Origin: Ovis canadensis
Taxonomy: Eukaryota; Chordata; Mammalia; Artiodactyla; Bovidae
DNA: 64,000 bases
Direction of reading: 5' to 3'
NCBI RefSeq assembly: GCF_042477335.2
Contig: NC_091253.1
Span: forward strand, 92,332,501 to 92,396,500
Below, piece by piece: positions 45,840 through 55,118 of the stretch (its first letter is position 1; every line of letters begins with the position of its first letter). The notes below the pieces were generated by a model, which did no database searches, was not told where the DNA came from, and worked only from the letters and a program-made list of their open reading frames with translations. The position numbers and the translations under genes are program-made.

Positions 45840-46735
45840 CAACTCTTGATTTCATCCTTCCCTGAAGCCACTTTTCCCTTCATCTTCCCCATTCTGGTAA
45901 GTGACAAATGTTCATCTAGGTGCTCCTTTGGGGTGTCCCTGTCCCACACATCTAATCCATCAGCACATCCTTTCAGCTTTACCTTCAGCCTGTGTCCTGA
46001 ATGCAACCACCTCTCCATAAGTCTGCCACAACAGCCCTGTCCCAGTCCACACCATCATCTTTCACCTGGGCCTACTGGTCTAACCGGTCTCCCTGCTTCC
46101 ACTCTCCCCCTCCGAATCTACGCTCCACACAGCAGTCGAGCTGATCACGCTAAAATGCATCCTCCTGCTGCCTCTTCTCCCACTCACTCTATTCCAGCCA
46201 TCCTGATCTCCTCCTCAATGTCTATTAACTATGCCAAGGTTCCTCTGCTCGGAATTTTCTCCCTCCTCATCCACAGGGCTTGTTCTCTCACCTCACGGTT
46301 CTCCACTCATGTCACACCAGAAAGGCTCCTGAACGTCCATCTAATATAGTATTTCCCACCACATCCCCCATGCTGCCTGTATTTTTCCTCTGAGTTTTTA
46401 CTACTATCCGACATGTTTGTTTCCTATGCGCCCCCACTAGAATTAACCTCCGAACGACAGGAATTTTTGTTTATATTACATATTATGTCCTCAGTTCAGT
46501 CGCTCATTGCAACCCCATGGACTGCAGCACGCCAGGCCTCCCTGTCCATCACCAACTCCCAGAGCTTGCTCAAACTCATGTCCGTGGAGTCGTGATGCCA
46601 TCCAACCATCTTATTCTCTGTCCTCCCCTTCTCCTCCCTCCTTCAATCTTTCCCAGCATCAGGGGCTTTCCTAATGAGTCACTTCTTTGAATCAGGTGGC
46701 CTAGTGTTTGTTGAATATATGAAATAGATAAAATA
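45840..46735 (+). repeat. L2 LINE 3' region split by BovB
   Basis: Phrases 'actctattccagccatcctg', 'cccccactagaattaacctc' and the terminal 'tgtttgttgaatatatgaaa' (46705-46724) follow the L2 3' end. A BovB piece at 46491-46700 separates the last part. Confidence 0.55.
46491..46700 (-). mobile_element. BovB LINE 3' end fragment
   Basis: 'cagttcagtcgctcattgca' through 'gcatcaggggctttcctaat' and 'tttgaatcaggtggcc' match the BovB 3' end on the minus strand. Confidence 0.9.
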
Positions 46736-46854
46736 GCACCTTCTCTGAGTCTATCCTGTTTCCCTCCCCATCTTCTCCTGCTAAAGTAGTCCCCTTGCTC
46801 ATATTAGAATATTTTACCTTTTCCATAGCACTTATTTTTTTCACAATGTTTTTT

Positions 46855-47296
46855 AAAATATTTATTTTTATAAAACATTTTTAATTGGAGGACAATTGAT
46901 CACAATATTGTGCTGATTTCTGTCATACATCAACAGGAATCAGGCATAGGCATGTATCTGTCCCCTCCCTCCTGAGTCTCCCTCCCCCATCGCACCCCTC
47001 CGAGTTGTCAGAGAGCATTGGGTTTGAGCTCCCTGCATCATATAGCAAGTTTCCACTGGCTATGTTTTACATATGGTAATATATATATTTCCCTGCTACT
47101 CTCTCAATTTCTCCCACCCTCTCCTTCCCCCACTGTGTCCACAAGTCTTTTTCTATGTCTGCGTCCCCATTGCTGCCCTGCAAATAGGTTCATCTGAACC
47201 ACCTTTCTAGATTTCATATATATGCATTTATATGCAATATTCGTTTTTCTCTGACTTATTTCACTCTGTATAATAGGCTCTAGGTTCATGTACCTC
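46855..47296 (-). mobile_element. Ruminant L1 3' end
   Basis: Minus strand. 'cagagagcattgggtttgag', 'gctatgttttacatatggta', 'gttcatctgaaccacctttc' and 'tgacttatttcactctgtat' match the cattle-type L1 3' UTR. Relatively undiverged. Confidence 0.85.
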
Positions 47297-47299
47297 CAC

Positions 47300-47383
47300 C
47301 TAAAAATAATTTTTATTTATTTGGCTACATCCAGTACTTAGCTCCCACAAAAGTACACGGGGCTACAGGGAAGTCCCCATAGT
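47300..47383 (-). repeat. CHR-type SINE fragment
   Basis: 'tttatttatttggctacatc' and 'ggggctacagggaagtcccc' resemble an inverted, partly deleted CHR SINE. Confidence 0.5.
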
Positions 47384-47416
47384 GCTTATTAACAGTTATT
47401 TGTTATTTATTCTCTG

Positions 47417-47778
47417 TCAGCCAGTCAGTAAAGTCGCTCAGTCGCGTCCAATCCCATGGACTGCAGCATGCCAGGCCTCCCTGTCCATCACCAACTCCAG
47501 GAGCTTGCTCAAACTCATATCCATTGAGTCGGGGATGCCATCCAACCATCTCATTCTCTGCTGACCCCTTCTCCTCCCGCCTTCAATCTTTCCCAGCATC
47601 AGGGTCTTTTCAAATGAACCCATTCTTCGCATCAGGTGGCCAAAGTACTGGAGTTTCAGCTTCAGCATCAGTCCTTCCAATGAACACTCAGGACTGATTT
47701 CCTTTAGGATGGACTGGTTGGATCTCCGTGCAGTGCAAGGGACTCTCAAGAGTCTTCTCCAGCAACACAGTTCAAGCT
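47417..47778 (-). mobile_element. BovB LINE 3' end fragment
   Basis: Minus strand, with the C-terminal '[20 protein letters not shown]' and the 3' terminus at 'cagtcagtaaagtcgctcag'. It ends at the left border of the isolated CpG island. Confidence 0.93.
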
Positions 47779-47799
47779 CTCTGTTGCCGACCCCTCAAA

Positions 47800-48560
47800 A
47801 ATGTAGGCCCTTGTGGGCAGTTCACGTCCTGCAGTTAACCGCGCCTGGCCCAGAGGGGGCCGATCCAACTCTCACCCTCCTGTCTGTTTCAACCTCCACG
47901 CAGAGCTGCTGGATTTCCAAGGCTGCTGTTTACCCCTGTTCTTTCCCTGCACTGGGAGCGGGGCCGGCCCCGCCGGCTTCAGGGCCAGCTCGCGCTCCCA
48001 CCCGCTAGAGGCCGTCCTCCTCACGGGCCCGCCTCCCAGGTGACAGCCGCGAACAGCGCGGCCGAGCGGGCGCCCTGGGCCCCCGAGCCCGGGAGCAGCT
48101 CCGCCTCTAGCGGGCTGCGCTCAGCCGCGGCCCGGCCGGCCCTCCGAGCTGCCCGCGGCGAAGCGCTTCCCCCGGGCGTCCGCCGGAGTCCCGGCAGGAG
48201 GGCCGCCCCCCGGCGAGCACAGAGGCCGCCGTCGGCCAGGCCCCAGGCCCAGCGTGAGGGGCCCCCAGAGGCAGCCTCTGTCTCCCCAGCCCCCTGCAGC
48301 CTGGGAAGGGCCGTGGGAGAGGCCGGAGGCAGGAGGCCGAGGGGTGAAGGGGCGCCCTGCCTCCGGCCGCTGGGACACCTTCTAGAGGAGGCGTCTCTGC
48401 GTCTGGACGGATTCCCGGGGGGAGCTGGGGAAGACAGTAGAGGTGGGGGGAGAGGTGCAGGCGCAAAGGTCGGAAGTGAAAAAGGCAGGGAGGGGCAGGA
48501 CGGCACCCCGTTGAATTTCGGCACCCCGCTGAATTTCCTGGGTTCGAGAGGCTATGTGTG
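47800..48560. promoter_or_regulatory. Isolated CpG island between BovB fragments
   Basis: About 0.75 kb of strongly GC/CpG-rich DNA, 5.5 kb upstream of the CCNE2 CpG island. Open frames on both strands (up to 174 codons) are a consequence of composition. I recognise no protein. It could be an alternative promoter, a non-coding RNA start or an enhancer-type island. Confidence 0.6.
48502..48537 (+). repeat. 18-bp tandem duplication at CpG-island edge
   Basis: GGCACCCCGTTGAATTTC followed directly by GGCACCCCGCTGAATTTC, one mismatch. Confidence 0.9.
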
Positions 48561-48790
48561 TTAAGTAGGGGCCTTGGCCTTTAACCCAAAGTGATCCACA
48601 ACAGGCCCTTGGCTGGGTGGTTAGATCTGTGCTTTAGAGAACGTGGGAGATACACTAGAACACAAAATAGAAGGGGCAACACATGTCAGGAAAACCACTT
48701 AGGAGATTACTGCAGTATTTAAGGAAAGAATGGAGTCCCGAACTAAGGGGGTGGGGCGGGGAGAGAATTTGGAAATGATGTGATGGTTAG

Positions 48791-49076
48791 GTCAGTTCAG
48801 TCGCTCAGTCCTGTCTGACTCTGCAACCCCATGGACTGCAGCATGCCAGGCCTCCCTGTCCATCACCAACTCCCGGAGCTTGCTCAAAGTCATGTCCCTT
48901 AAGTCGGTGATTCCATCCAACTATCTCATCCTCTGTCATCCCCTGCTTCTCCCACCTTCAATCTTTCCCAGCATCAGGGTCTTTTCAAATGTCAGTTCTT
49001 CGCATCAGGTGGCCAAGGTTTTCAGCTTCAACATCAGTCCTTCCAAAGAACACCCAGGACTGATTTCCTTTAGAGA
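48791..49076 (-). mobile_element. BovB LINE 3' end fragment
   Basis: Minus strand: 'gttcagtcgctcagtcctgt' to 'cccaggactgatttccttta', with a small internal deletion near 48990-49020. Confidence 0.92.
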
Positions 49077-49179
49077 TGCAAAGGTAATTGGAAGACAACA
49101 CAGCACAGGGGGGCTGGAATCAGATTCCACTAGGGGACCAAGATGACTCCTAGCATTCTGATTTGGAAACTAGGTCTGC

Positions 49180-49460
49180 CCTTCTCAAAGTGTGTTCCAT
49201 AGATGTCTGCGGGGGCGAGGATTCCGAAGCCCCTTTCAGAAGGACCAAAAGGTCACAACTATTTTCACAAAAAAATTAAGATGTTTGACTTTTTCAACAC
49301 ATTACTGTTGGCTCTGATGATGCAAATGCAACATCAGTTAAAACCACAGGTGCCCTAGAACAAATCAACTCAGCCAACTATACTAGCAGTCCTTGTACCA
49401 CCACCCCCCAGGTCAAAAATAAAGCCAGTATACTGAAAAATATCCATAATGAAGCGATAT
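49180..49460 (+). pseudogene. hAT transposase-derived remnant
   Basis: 'ctcaaagtgtgttccataga', 'aaggtcacaactattttcac' and 'gatgatgcaaatgcaacatc' followed by 'gcagtccttgtaccaccacc' resemble hAT (Zaphod/Charlie-like) DNA transposons coding the 'DGA...SSHCILHR' part of ZBED/FAM200-type transposases. Badly degraded. Confidence 0.5.
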
Positions 49461-49639
49461 AAAGAACAGTCTGATGGGTAATCCATTATTACAATCTGGA
49501 AGGATTGTTTTTCTGTAGTTTCGTTTTGGCTAATACAGATAATAAGGAAGTCTAATGAAATGGGGAGGGGGAGTTTTATTCCTCTCTTATATGTGAGAAA
49601 TGTTATCATTTAGCCACATTCATTGTTGTTTAACTTTAA

Positions 49640-50490
49640 ATCAGCCCTGAAACAATAAATAGGTATTACCCTGACAAAGTTAGAATTTGAGCAACAAGAT
49701 ATAAAGAAATCATTGGATGACTTAATAAATGAAGAGGAGACAATTTCCCACATGGAAGAATTCCAAATGAACCATGTAGATACTTTACCCTGAAGGAGGG
49801 GGCATAAGGACCCACTCCTTAGGTGTGGGCTAAATACGGTGACTTCCTTCCCAAGAGTAGGTATATAGTGGGGTGTGGGGGGCAACTTTACAATGGAAAA
49901 GCCTGACAAACAGGACCAGATGATCAAGGTCAACATCAGCAGTTCATAAACCATGATGATCGCATGGAGCTTCGATATGATGTGATGAAAATGACACTTT
50001 ACCTCTGTGATCTTCTTTCTCCAAACCCATAAACATCTAATCATGAGAAAAACATCAGATAAATTACCATAGAGACATCCTCCAAAATACCTGATCAGCA
50101 CTCCTAGAAACTGTTGAGGTCATCAAGAACAAGAGTCTGAGATACAGTCACAGCCAAGAGGAACCATAAGGAGACATGACTTCTAAATGTGATGTGTGTA
50201 TCCTGCCACAGTAAAAAGATATTAGGGTAAACTAAGGAAATCTGAATGAAATACAGACTTTAATTGTTCTCAACTTTGCATAACAATAATATAATGCATC
50301 GATATTGGTTCATATGGTAACAAACATACCACAGTAAAGTGAGATGTCAATGATATGGGAAACTGCCATGGTGGGGGAGGGTGGAAGAGACGAGAGGAGT
50401 TTATGGAAGCTCTGTTCTACCTGCTTGATTTTTCTGCAAAACTTTTCTGAAAGATAGTTTATTAATTTTAAAAATCCTAATATTAATTGG
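49640..50490 (+). mobile_element. Old LINE-like 3' segment (same family as 28290-28870)
   Basis: 'catgagaaaaacatcagata', 'ctgttgaggtcatcaagaac', 'cagccaagaggaaccataag' and 'ggagacatgacttctaaatg', then 'agctctgttctacctgcttg', run in the order of the shared consensus. Confidence 0.5.
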
Positions 50491-51256
50491 GAATAATTCT
50501 ACCATCCATCACTCTAACCTTACAGAATTTAAGTTCTATAATGAGATATCCTATCCATAATTCAATTCAGTATTTACCAAGCTCCTATCAACCATGCCTC
50601 TGAACAGGTGGGTACTGGCTGTAAAAAAGAAAAAAAAACAAGGCCCACCGCCTAGTTGAAGACAAAAGACATTTTAATTGTTTAATTGGTAATTACTCTC
50701 CTGAGAGGTGAGCATAATTGAAGAGCACAGAGGTAGGGCAGAGAAAAGGGGCAGAAGCAAGAAATAATTGGGACTGGGCCTAATTTTTTTTCTTTTTTTA
50801 AATCTGTCCTAGGAATCTCCCCCCCACCCCCTTTTCTTTCCTTTTTGCTGAAAATGAAAGCACTGTAGAGGCAACAGTTTATTTACCATGGTGTTTTAAC
50901 GTTGCATGTACAATGGACAAAATATACTTTAGAAAAGGCCAAAGTTTCTAAAACTGTTACAAGTATAAAGAAATTTCATACATTTCAAAGTAAGTGAATA
51001 TTAAAACTGGGATGAGTAGAAAGAAGAGGGAGCTAAAAATGAACATATACAAATACAAAACAAAGAGAATATATTGAAAGATGATACCTAAAATAGGTAC
51101 CCAAAAGGACGACTACGAGGGCAAAACTTTGGGAAACAGCAGTTTTATAACCTGCATGTCTGTGAGTATAAACTAGGAAGGGGGGTGGATAGGAGAGTGA
51201 AGATAGCACTTAGCATCTGCTCTCTGATAGGTACGCATGCAAGAGGGTCTCTATTG
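50491..51256. other. No gene recognised
   Basis: AT-rich DNA with a C/T-rich patch near 50820. Nothing gene-like. Confidence 0.45.
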
Positions 51257-51368
51257 TAGCTGCTCAGTGGTTAAGTCGTGTCTGACTCTGCAGTCCCCAT
51301 GGACCGAACCATGCCAGGTTCTTCTGTTCTCCACTGACTCCAGGAGTTTACTCAAATTAAGGTCCATT
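51257..51368 (-). mobile_element. Diverged BovB 3' end fragment
   Basis: 'cagtggttaagtcgtgtctg', 'ccatggaccgaaccatgcca' and 'caggagtttactcaaattaa' follow the BovB terminus with many changes. Confidence 0.75.
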
Positions 51369-51985
51369 GTGTATACAGAGGGTGTCTATACACATTATAA
51401 AATTTAATCTGAAACAGCCCTTGAAACGAGGGTCTGTTTTCTTTTCTCCGTAAAACTCAGGTTTACAAGGATTAAGATGACTTACAGCAGAGCAAAATGC
51501 CACGATTTGTCCACCTGAAAGGCAAGCCCTGATCATTTTGGTTCTCATTTAAGGTCCTGGTAATATGGCAGAATTCACCCTGTCCCTTTCCACACAAAGC
51601 AGTCTTAGGATTTTAATGTCTCCTCTACTAGGATCCCACCCTGTTCACTTTCCGGCATGGTCCACAAAACACTTCTAATAATGGTGTCTCATTTACTAGT
51701 TGGCCCGACGCTGGGCTTCCAAACTTCCGGGAGTGGTTTTCAGAGTCACTACCAAATTCACTCACGGAGACCACCAGTTTTGCTTACGTTCCAGTCATAA
51801 GCTTGTTGGAACCTCCCATTTCTTACTATCACGCTATTAGCTCCCTAAGCTTTACACTGGAACAGCACAGCGTTTTGAGGTGACTACAAAAAGGAGCCAG
51901 CTCCCCTCTCATCGAGAAGACCATCATAAACCATCCTAAGTAGTATGAAGTTTCCTGGGCCTCTTCTGATTCCATGACACCTTTT
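51369..51985. other. No gene recognised
   Basis: Unassigned flank between two retroelements upstream of the CCNE2 CpG island. Confidence 0.45.
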
Positions 51986-52210
51986 TGTGCGCTAAGTCAC
52001 TTCATTCGTGTCCGACTCTGTGCGACCCCATGGACTGTAGCCCAGGAGGCTCCTCTGTCCACGAGGACTCTTACAGGCAAGAAACCTGGAGCGGGTTGCC
52101 ATTTCCTCCTCCAGCGCATCTTCCCGACCCAGGGAATCGAACTTGCATCTCTCTTGCCTCTCGCACTGACAGGCGGGTTCTTTACCACTTAGCGCCACCT
52201 GGGAAGCCCG
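51986..52210 (-). mobile_element. Bov-tA SINE (ART2A-like) at CpG-island border
   Basis: Minus strand. The variant end carries 'accacttagcgccacctggg' rather than the usual 'ctgagccaccaggg'. It ends about 60 bp before the CCNE2 CpG island begins. Confidence 0.88.
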
Positions 52211-53380
52211 TGTCACCTAAGACAAGACCTTTATTTCCTCACGGGTAAATCTGGGAGGGAAACAAATAAATTTGCCGGCGTCCGGAGACTGTGATGGGAA
52301 AACAGTGAAGGAGGGCTTAGCCTGAAGCGCACGCGTGATTTCGAGGCTCCGCGGGCCGCGCGGCACAAAAGGCGCGGAGCCGAGAGCCCGGGGCCACCGC
52401 CTCCCGGTGCATCTCGGGAAGGCCCCGGGCCGCGCCGCCGCGCCGGGGCTCCCGGCCTCCCCCGGCGGCTCCACCCGGGCCCGGGCAGAGAAGAGAGCAC
52501 GGCCTGCCGGCGTCCTGTGGGAGCCGCCGCTGGGCCCAGGAAGCTCCCGCAAGGCTCCTCCCGCCCCGGGGGTCTTTGTTCCCGCCTGGCGTCCCCCACC
52601 CCACTTTCTCGTCCCGCAAACCCGGGCTGCGGGAGGGTCCGCGGCTGGTCCTACTTGGAGATACCCTGATCTTGGGGGCTCGTCGGGGCGGAACATAAGC
52701 AGAGGCAGCGAAGGGAACCCCAAACTTGGATGCTAGGGGAAAAGGAGGGAAACACGCGCCGGACCGCCTCCTCGGCTGACCGCTCGGAGGCGGGCGGCGA
52801 GCTCCCGCGCTGGCGGCTGGCGCGGGCTCCGCAGGGCGCGCTGGCGGCTGCAGCGGCGGGGCGGGGCGCGGCGGGCCGGCCCTGGGCCTGCACGTGGTGG
52901 AACCGCTGTCCCCGTCGGGCATGGCCCCCCGGAAAGCCACCGTTCTCTTGGGGAAAGGGACAATGCCACCCGCCCACCCACACCCGGCCCCGTTCCGGAG
53001 AGATGTCTACGCTTCCTCTTAAAGAGCTCCAGAATTGGAGGTTGGGAAGAGAGAGGGACCGCGCGGCTCGGCGCGAGTATTTTGTTTCCTGCGCTGGGAC
53101 CACTGAATGGGGAAGCTGCCAGGCAGGGGCTCGGTGACACGGGGTGCAGGGACCCACCCCCACGAAGAGCCATGACCGAGTCCGCAAAACAGGGCGGGGA
53201 AAATAAGAGGGTTGATGCATACCTCGGCGGGGGCGCTGGAGAAAAGTGCAAGACAGGCATCCCTGTGTCGTGGGGCTCCAGGGGTCCCAGTGGGCCCGGG
53301 TGGGGCGCGCGGCGACACACGCGGTGCGCGGCGACACATGTGGTCCGCGGCGCACCGCGCTGTGTTTACATTCTGCAGCA

Positions 53381-53479
53381 GCTCCACGTTGTGCCGCCGT
53401 CCCCGCCTCCCATTGGCCAGCTCGCCAGGCGGCTCCACGCTGTGCCGCCGTCCCCGCCTCCCATTGGCCAGCTCGCCAG
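53381..53479. repeat. 51-bp tandem duplication with CCAAT and GC boxes
   Basis: Unit 1 53381-53431 and unit 2 53432-53479 (48 bp) differ at one base (ninth position, T versus C). Each holds cccgcctccc (GC box) directly before ATTGG (inverted CCAAT). Confidence 0.93.
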
Positions 53480-53997
53480 TCCCCCGGCGCCGCGCTCCGC
53501 CCGCAGGGGGCGGGCCTTTCGGGTCCTCGCGTCTCCTTAGAAAACCCGGGTTCCTGGAGGCCTAGGCGGGACAGCCAGCCTGCGCCACAGGATGGCCACT
53601 TCCTAGCCGCTCTGTGCCTCCCACCCCCACCCAATCCCCACCCCCGAGCCGCCTCCACAGTGCCGTACGCCAGGGCTGGGGGCTGCGGCCTGACACCCCG
53701 ACCTTCGAGAGTAGAGAGAGGAGGGAGGGAACAGAAACGTACTGGCGGGAGATTGATGAAGTCGAGCGGCGGGGAGCAGGGCTGAGGCGGCGGCGGGGGA
53801 GCGGAGCCCTCTTGAGAGGGTCTCTCCTGCCGCCGGGCCGCACGGGCAGGAGAAGGGCACGGGGCCGCGGTGAGCCAGCCCTGCGGGCCCTCGAGCTGGG
53901 CGGGCGCGGACGGAGGCCAGGGCGCGGCGCGGCGCGCGCGGGCGGGTGGCGGGCGTGCGGGGGAGGGGAGCGCGCTGTCCGGAGGTGTCAGTCTGCG

Positions 53998-54007
53998 GCG
54001 CATGCGC
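53998..54007 (+). promoter_or_regulatory. NRF1-type site GCGCATGCGC
   Basis: Perfect palindromic NRF1 core, 23 bp upstream of the TATA element of CCNE2. Confidence 0.6.
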
Positions 54008-54029
54008 GCGGGGCGGGCCAGGCCCGGCC

Positions 54030-54055
54030 TATATATTGGGTTGGCGCCGGCGCCA
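54030..54055 (+). promoter_or_regulatory. CCNE2: CCNE2 core promoter: TATA box and E2F palindrome
   Basis: TATATAT at 54030-54036 is followed by TGGCGCCGGCGCCA at 54042-54055, an exact 14-bp palindrome made of two opposed TGGCGCC E2F-type half elements. Cyclin E2 is an established E2F target induced at late G1. The TATA position predicts a start near 54058-54062. Confidence 0.75.
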
Positions 54056-54057
54056 GC

Positions 54058-54085
54058 TGAGAGCCGAGCGGTAGCGGGTCTGGCG
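54058..54085 (+). other. CCNE2: CCNE2 non-coding exon 1
   Basis: A short 5' UTR exon from the TATA-predicted start to the donor GTGAGG at 54086. It is joined to the acceptor at 55078. The start is approximate; the donor is clear. Confidence 0.6.
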
Positions 54086-55078
54086 GTGAGGAGGTGCGGG
54101 GCGCAGGGCGGGATGCGGGAGGAAAGAAACCCCTCACCCCTACCCCACTCCTCACCCCCGGGGCGATCCATCTCGCGGGCGGGAGCTTGGGGGGGCAGGG
54201 AAAGCGGGCAGGGCTGAGAAGCAGGCGTCTGGGGACGCCGGGTTCCCGCGTTCCGCTTCCCTGTCAGGACCCTTGGCAGGGGACCTGGGAGGTGGTAGGG
54301 GATGGAGGGCTGCCGCGGAGCAGCCCGTCATTCTCGGGGCTTCTCTGTGCCGCCCCCATTGGGGGAGCTATCCCCTCAGGAAAGAGGGTTGAGGGTCAGG
54401 GTCTCCACGCGGAGAAAAGTTCCCAGAGCCGACCGGTTGCCCCACACCACCCCGGTTTCTCCCCCCTACCCCCACTTTTTAAATGGAACTACCTTTTCTT
54501 CGTCCTCATCTCCCATCTGGAGTCGGGGTCGCAGTGCCCCTCCAGGCGGTGGGCAGGGGCCGGCGGGGCCGGGAAGGAGGGAAAGGAGACTGAAGGACGT
54601 GACACAAGTTCCCTCCGCCCCCTGCTCCCCCGCCACCGCCGCTCTCCAAATTGGCGCGGAACCGGCTTCTCCTCAGCGTCTCGCCTCCACAACCCCCTCT
54701 CCCCGCGGCTTGTGCAGGGTGGGAGGTGGGGGAAAGTGGGGGCGCTGCCCAGGCCCCGCTCGGGGTGGGGGTCCGGGGAGAGGGGTGCAGGACGCAGAAA
54801 AGATCCCATCTGCTTCCCTGCGCGTTCTGAGGGGCTCTCAGGGAGCTTTGCAAAATGTTTTTTGAACACTCCCCATCCGGGCTGTACCTTGAGTTGTGGG
54901 AATACAGGCATGTGTCTAAAAAATCCTGCGCTAATATAGTGCAGAAGTCATCGCGGTAAAATGGCTCGGGTCATCTCCTGAGGAATCTAGGTGTGAGCCT
55001 CTGACTGGCACTTGGAGACTATGACCACGTATTTGACTCTGGTTTTTCCTCCCCACCCCCCGCCCCCCCCCCCCCCAG
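54086..55078 (+). other. CCNE2: CCNE2 intron 1 (CpG island continuation)
   Basis: GC-rich intron from GTGAGG to a C-homopolymer acceptor tract ending ccccccag at 55078. Long open frames inside it are composition artefacts. Confidence 0.6.
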
Positions 55079-55118
55079 AGGTTTCCTTCACCTGAAAGAA
55101 GAGAATGTCAAGACGCAG
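55079..55118 (+). CDS. CCNE2: CCNE2 exon 2, start codon at 55105
   Basis: 26 nt of 5' UTR and 14 coding nt (residues 1-4 plus two bases). The donor is GTAACG. The acceptor polypyrimidine tract is almost pure C, with C14 at 55063-55076. Confidence 0.93.

Larger units (their letters stand above)
52270..54900. promoter_or_regulatory. CCNE2: CpG island of CCNE2, probably bidirectional
   Basis: 2.6 kb of GC-rich, CpG-dense DNA covering the CCNE2 start and extending 1.7 kb upstream, more than one promoter usually needs. In human, long NDUFAF6 transcripts start divergently from the CCNE2 promoter; a minus-strand start here is therefore plausible, but I cannot place an exon. Contains a 51-bp duplication with CCAAT and GC boxes, an NRF1 motif, TATA and an E2F palindrome. 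Confidence 0.75.

Noticed and set aside
48021-48564. Open frames of 167-174 codons in the orphan CpG island
   Set aside because: Both strands are open for similar lengths, the sequence is low-complexity, and no domain or splice-framed continuation is visible.
52651-54171. A 506-codon open frame on the minus strand across the CCNE2 promoter
   Set aside because: Composition effect: CpG-island DNA lacks stop codons. The translation is low-complexity P/A/R-rich with no recognisable domain, and it includes the 51-bp promoter duplication.
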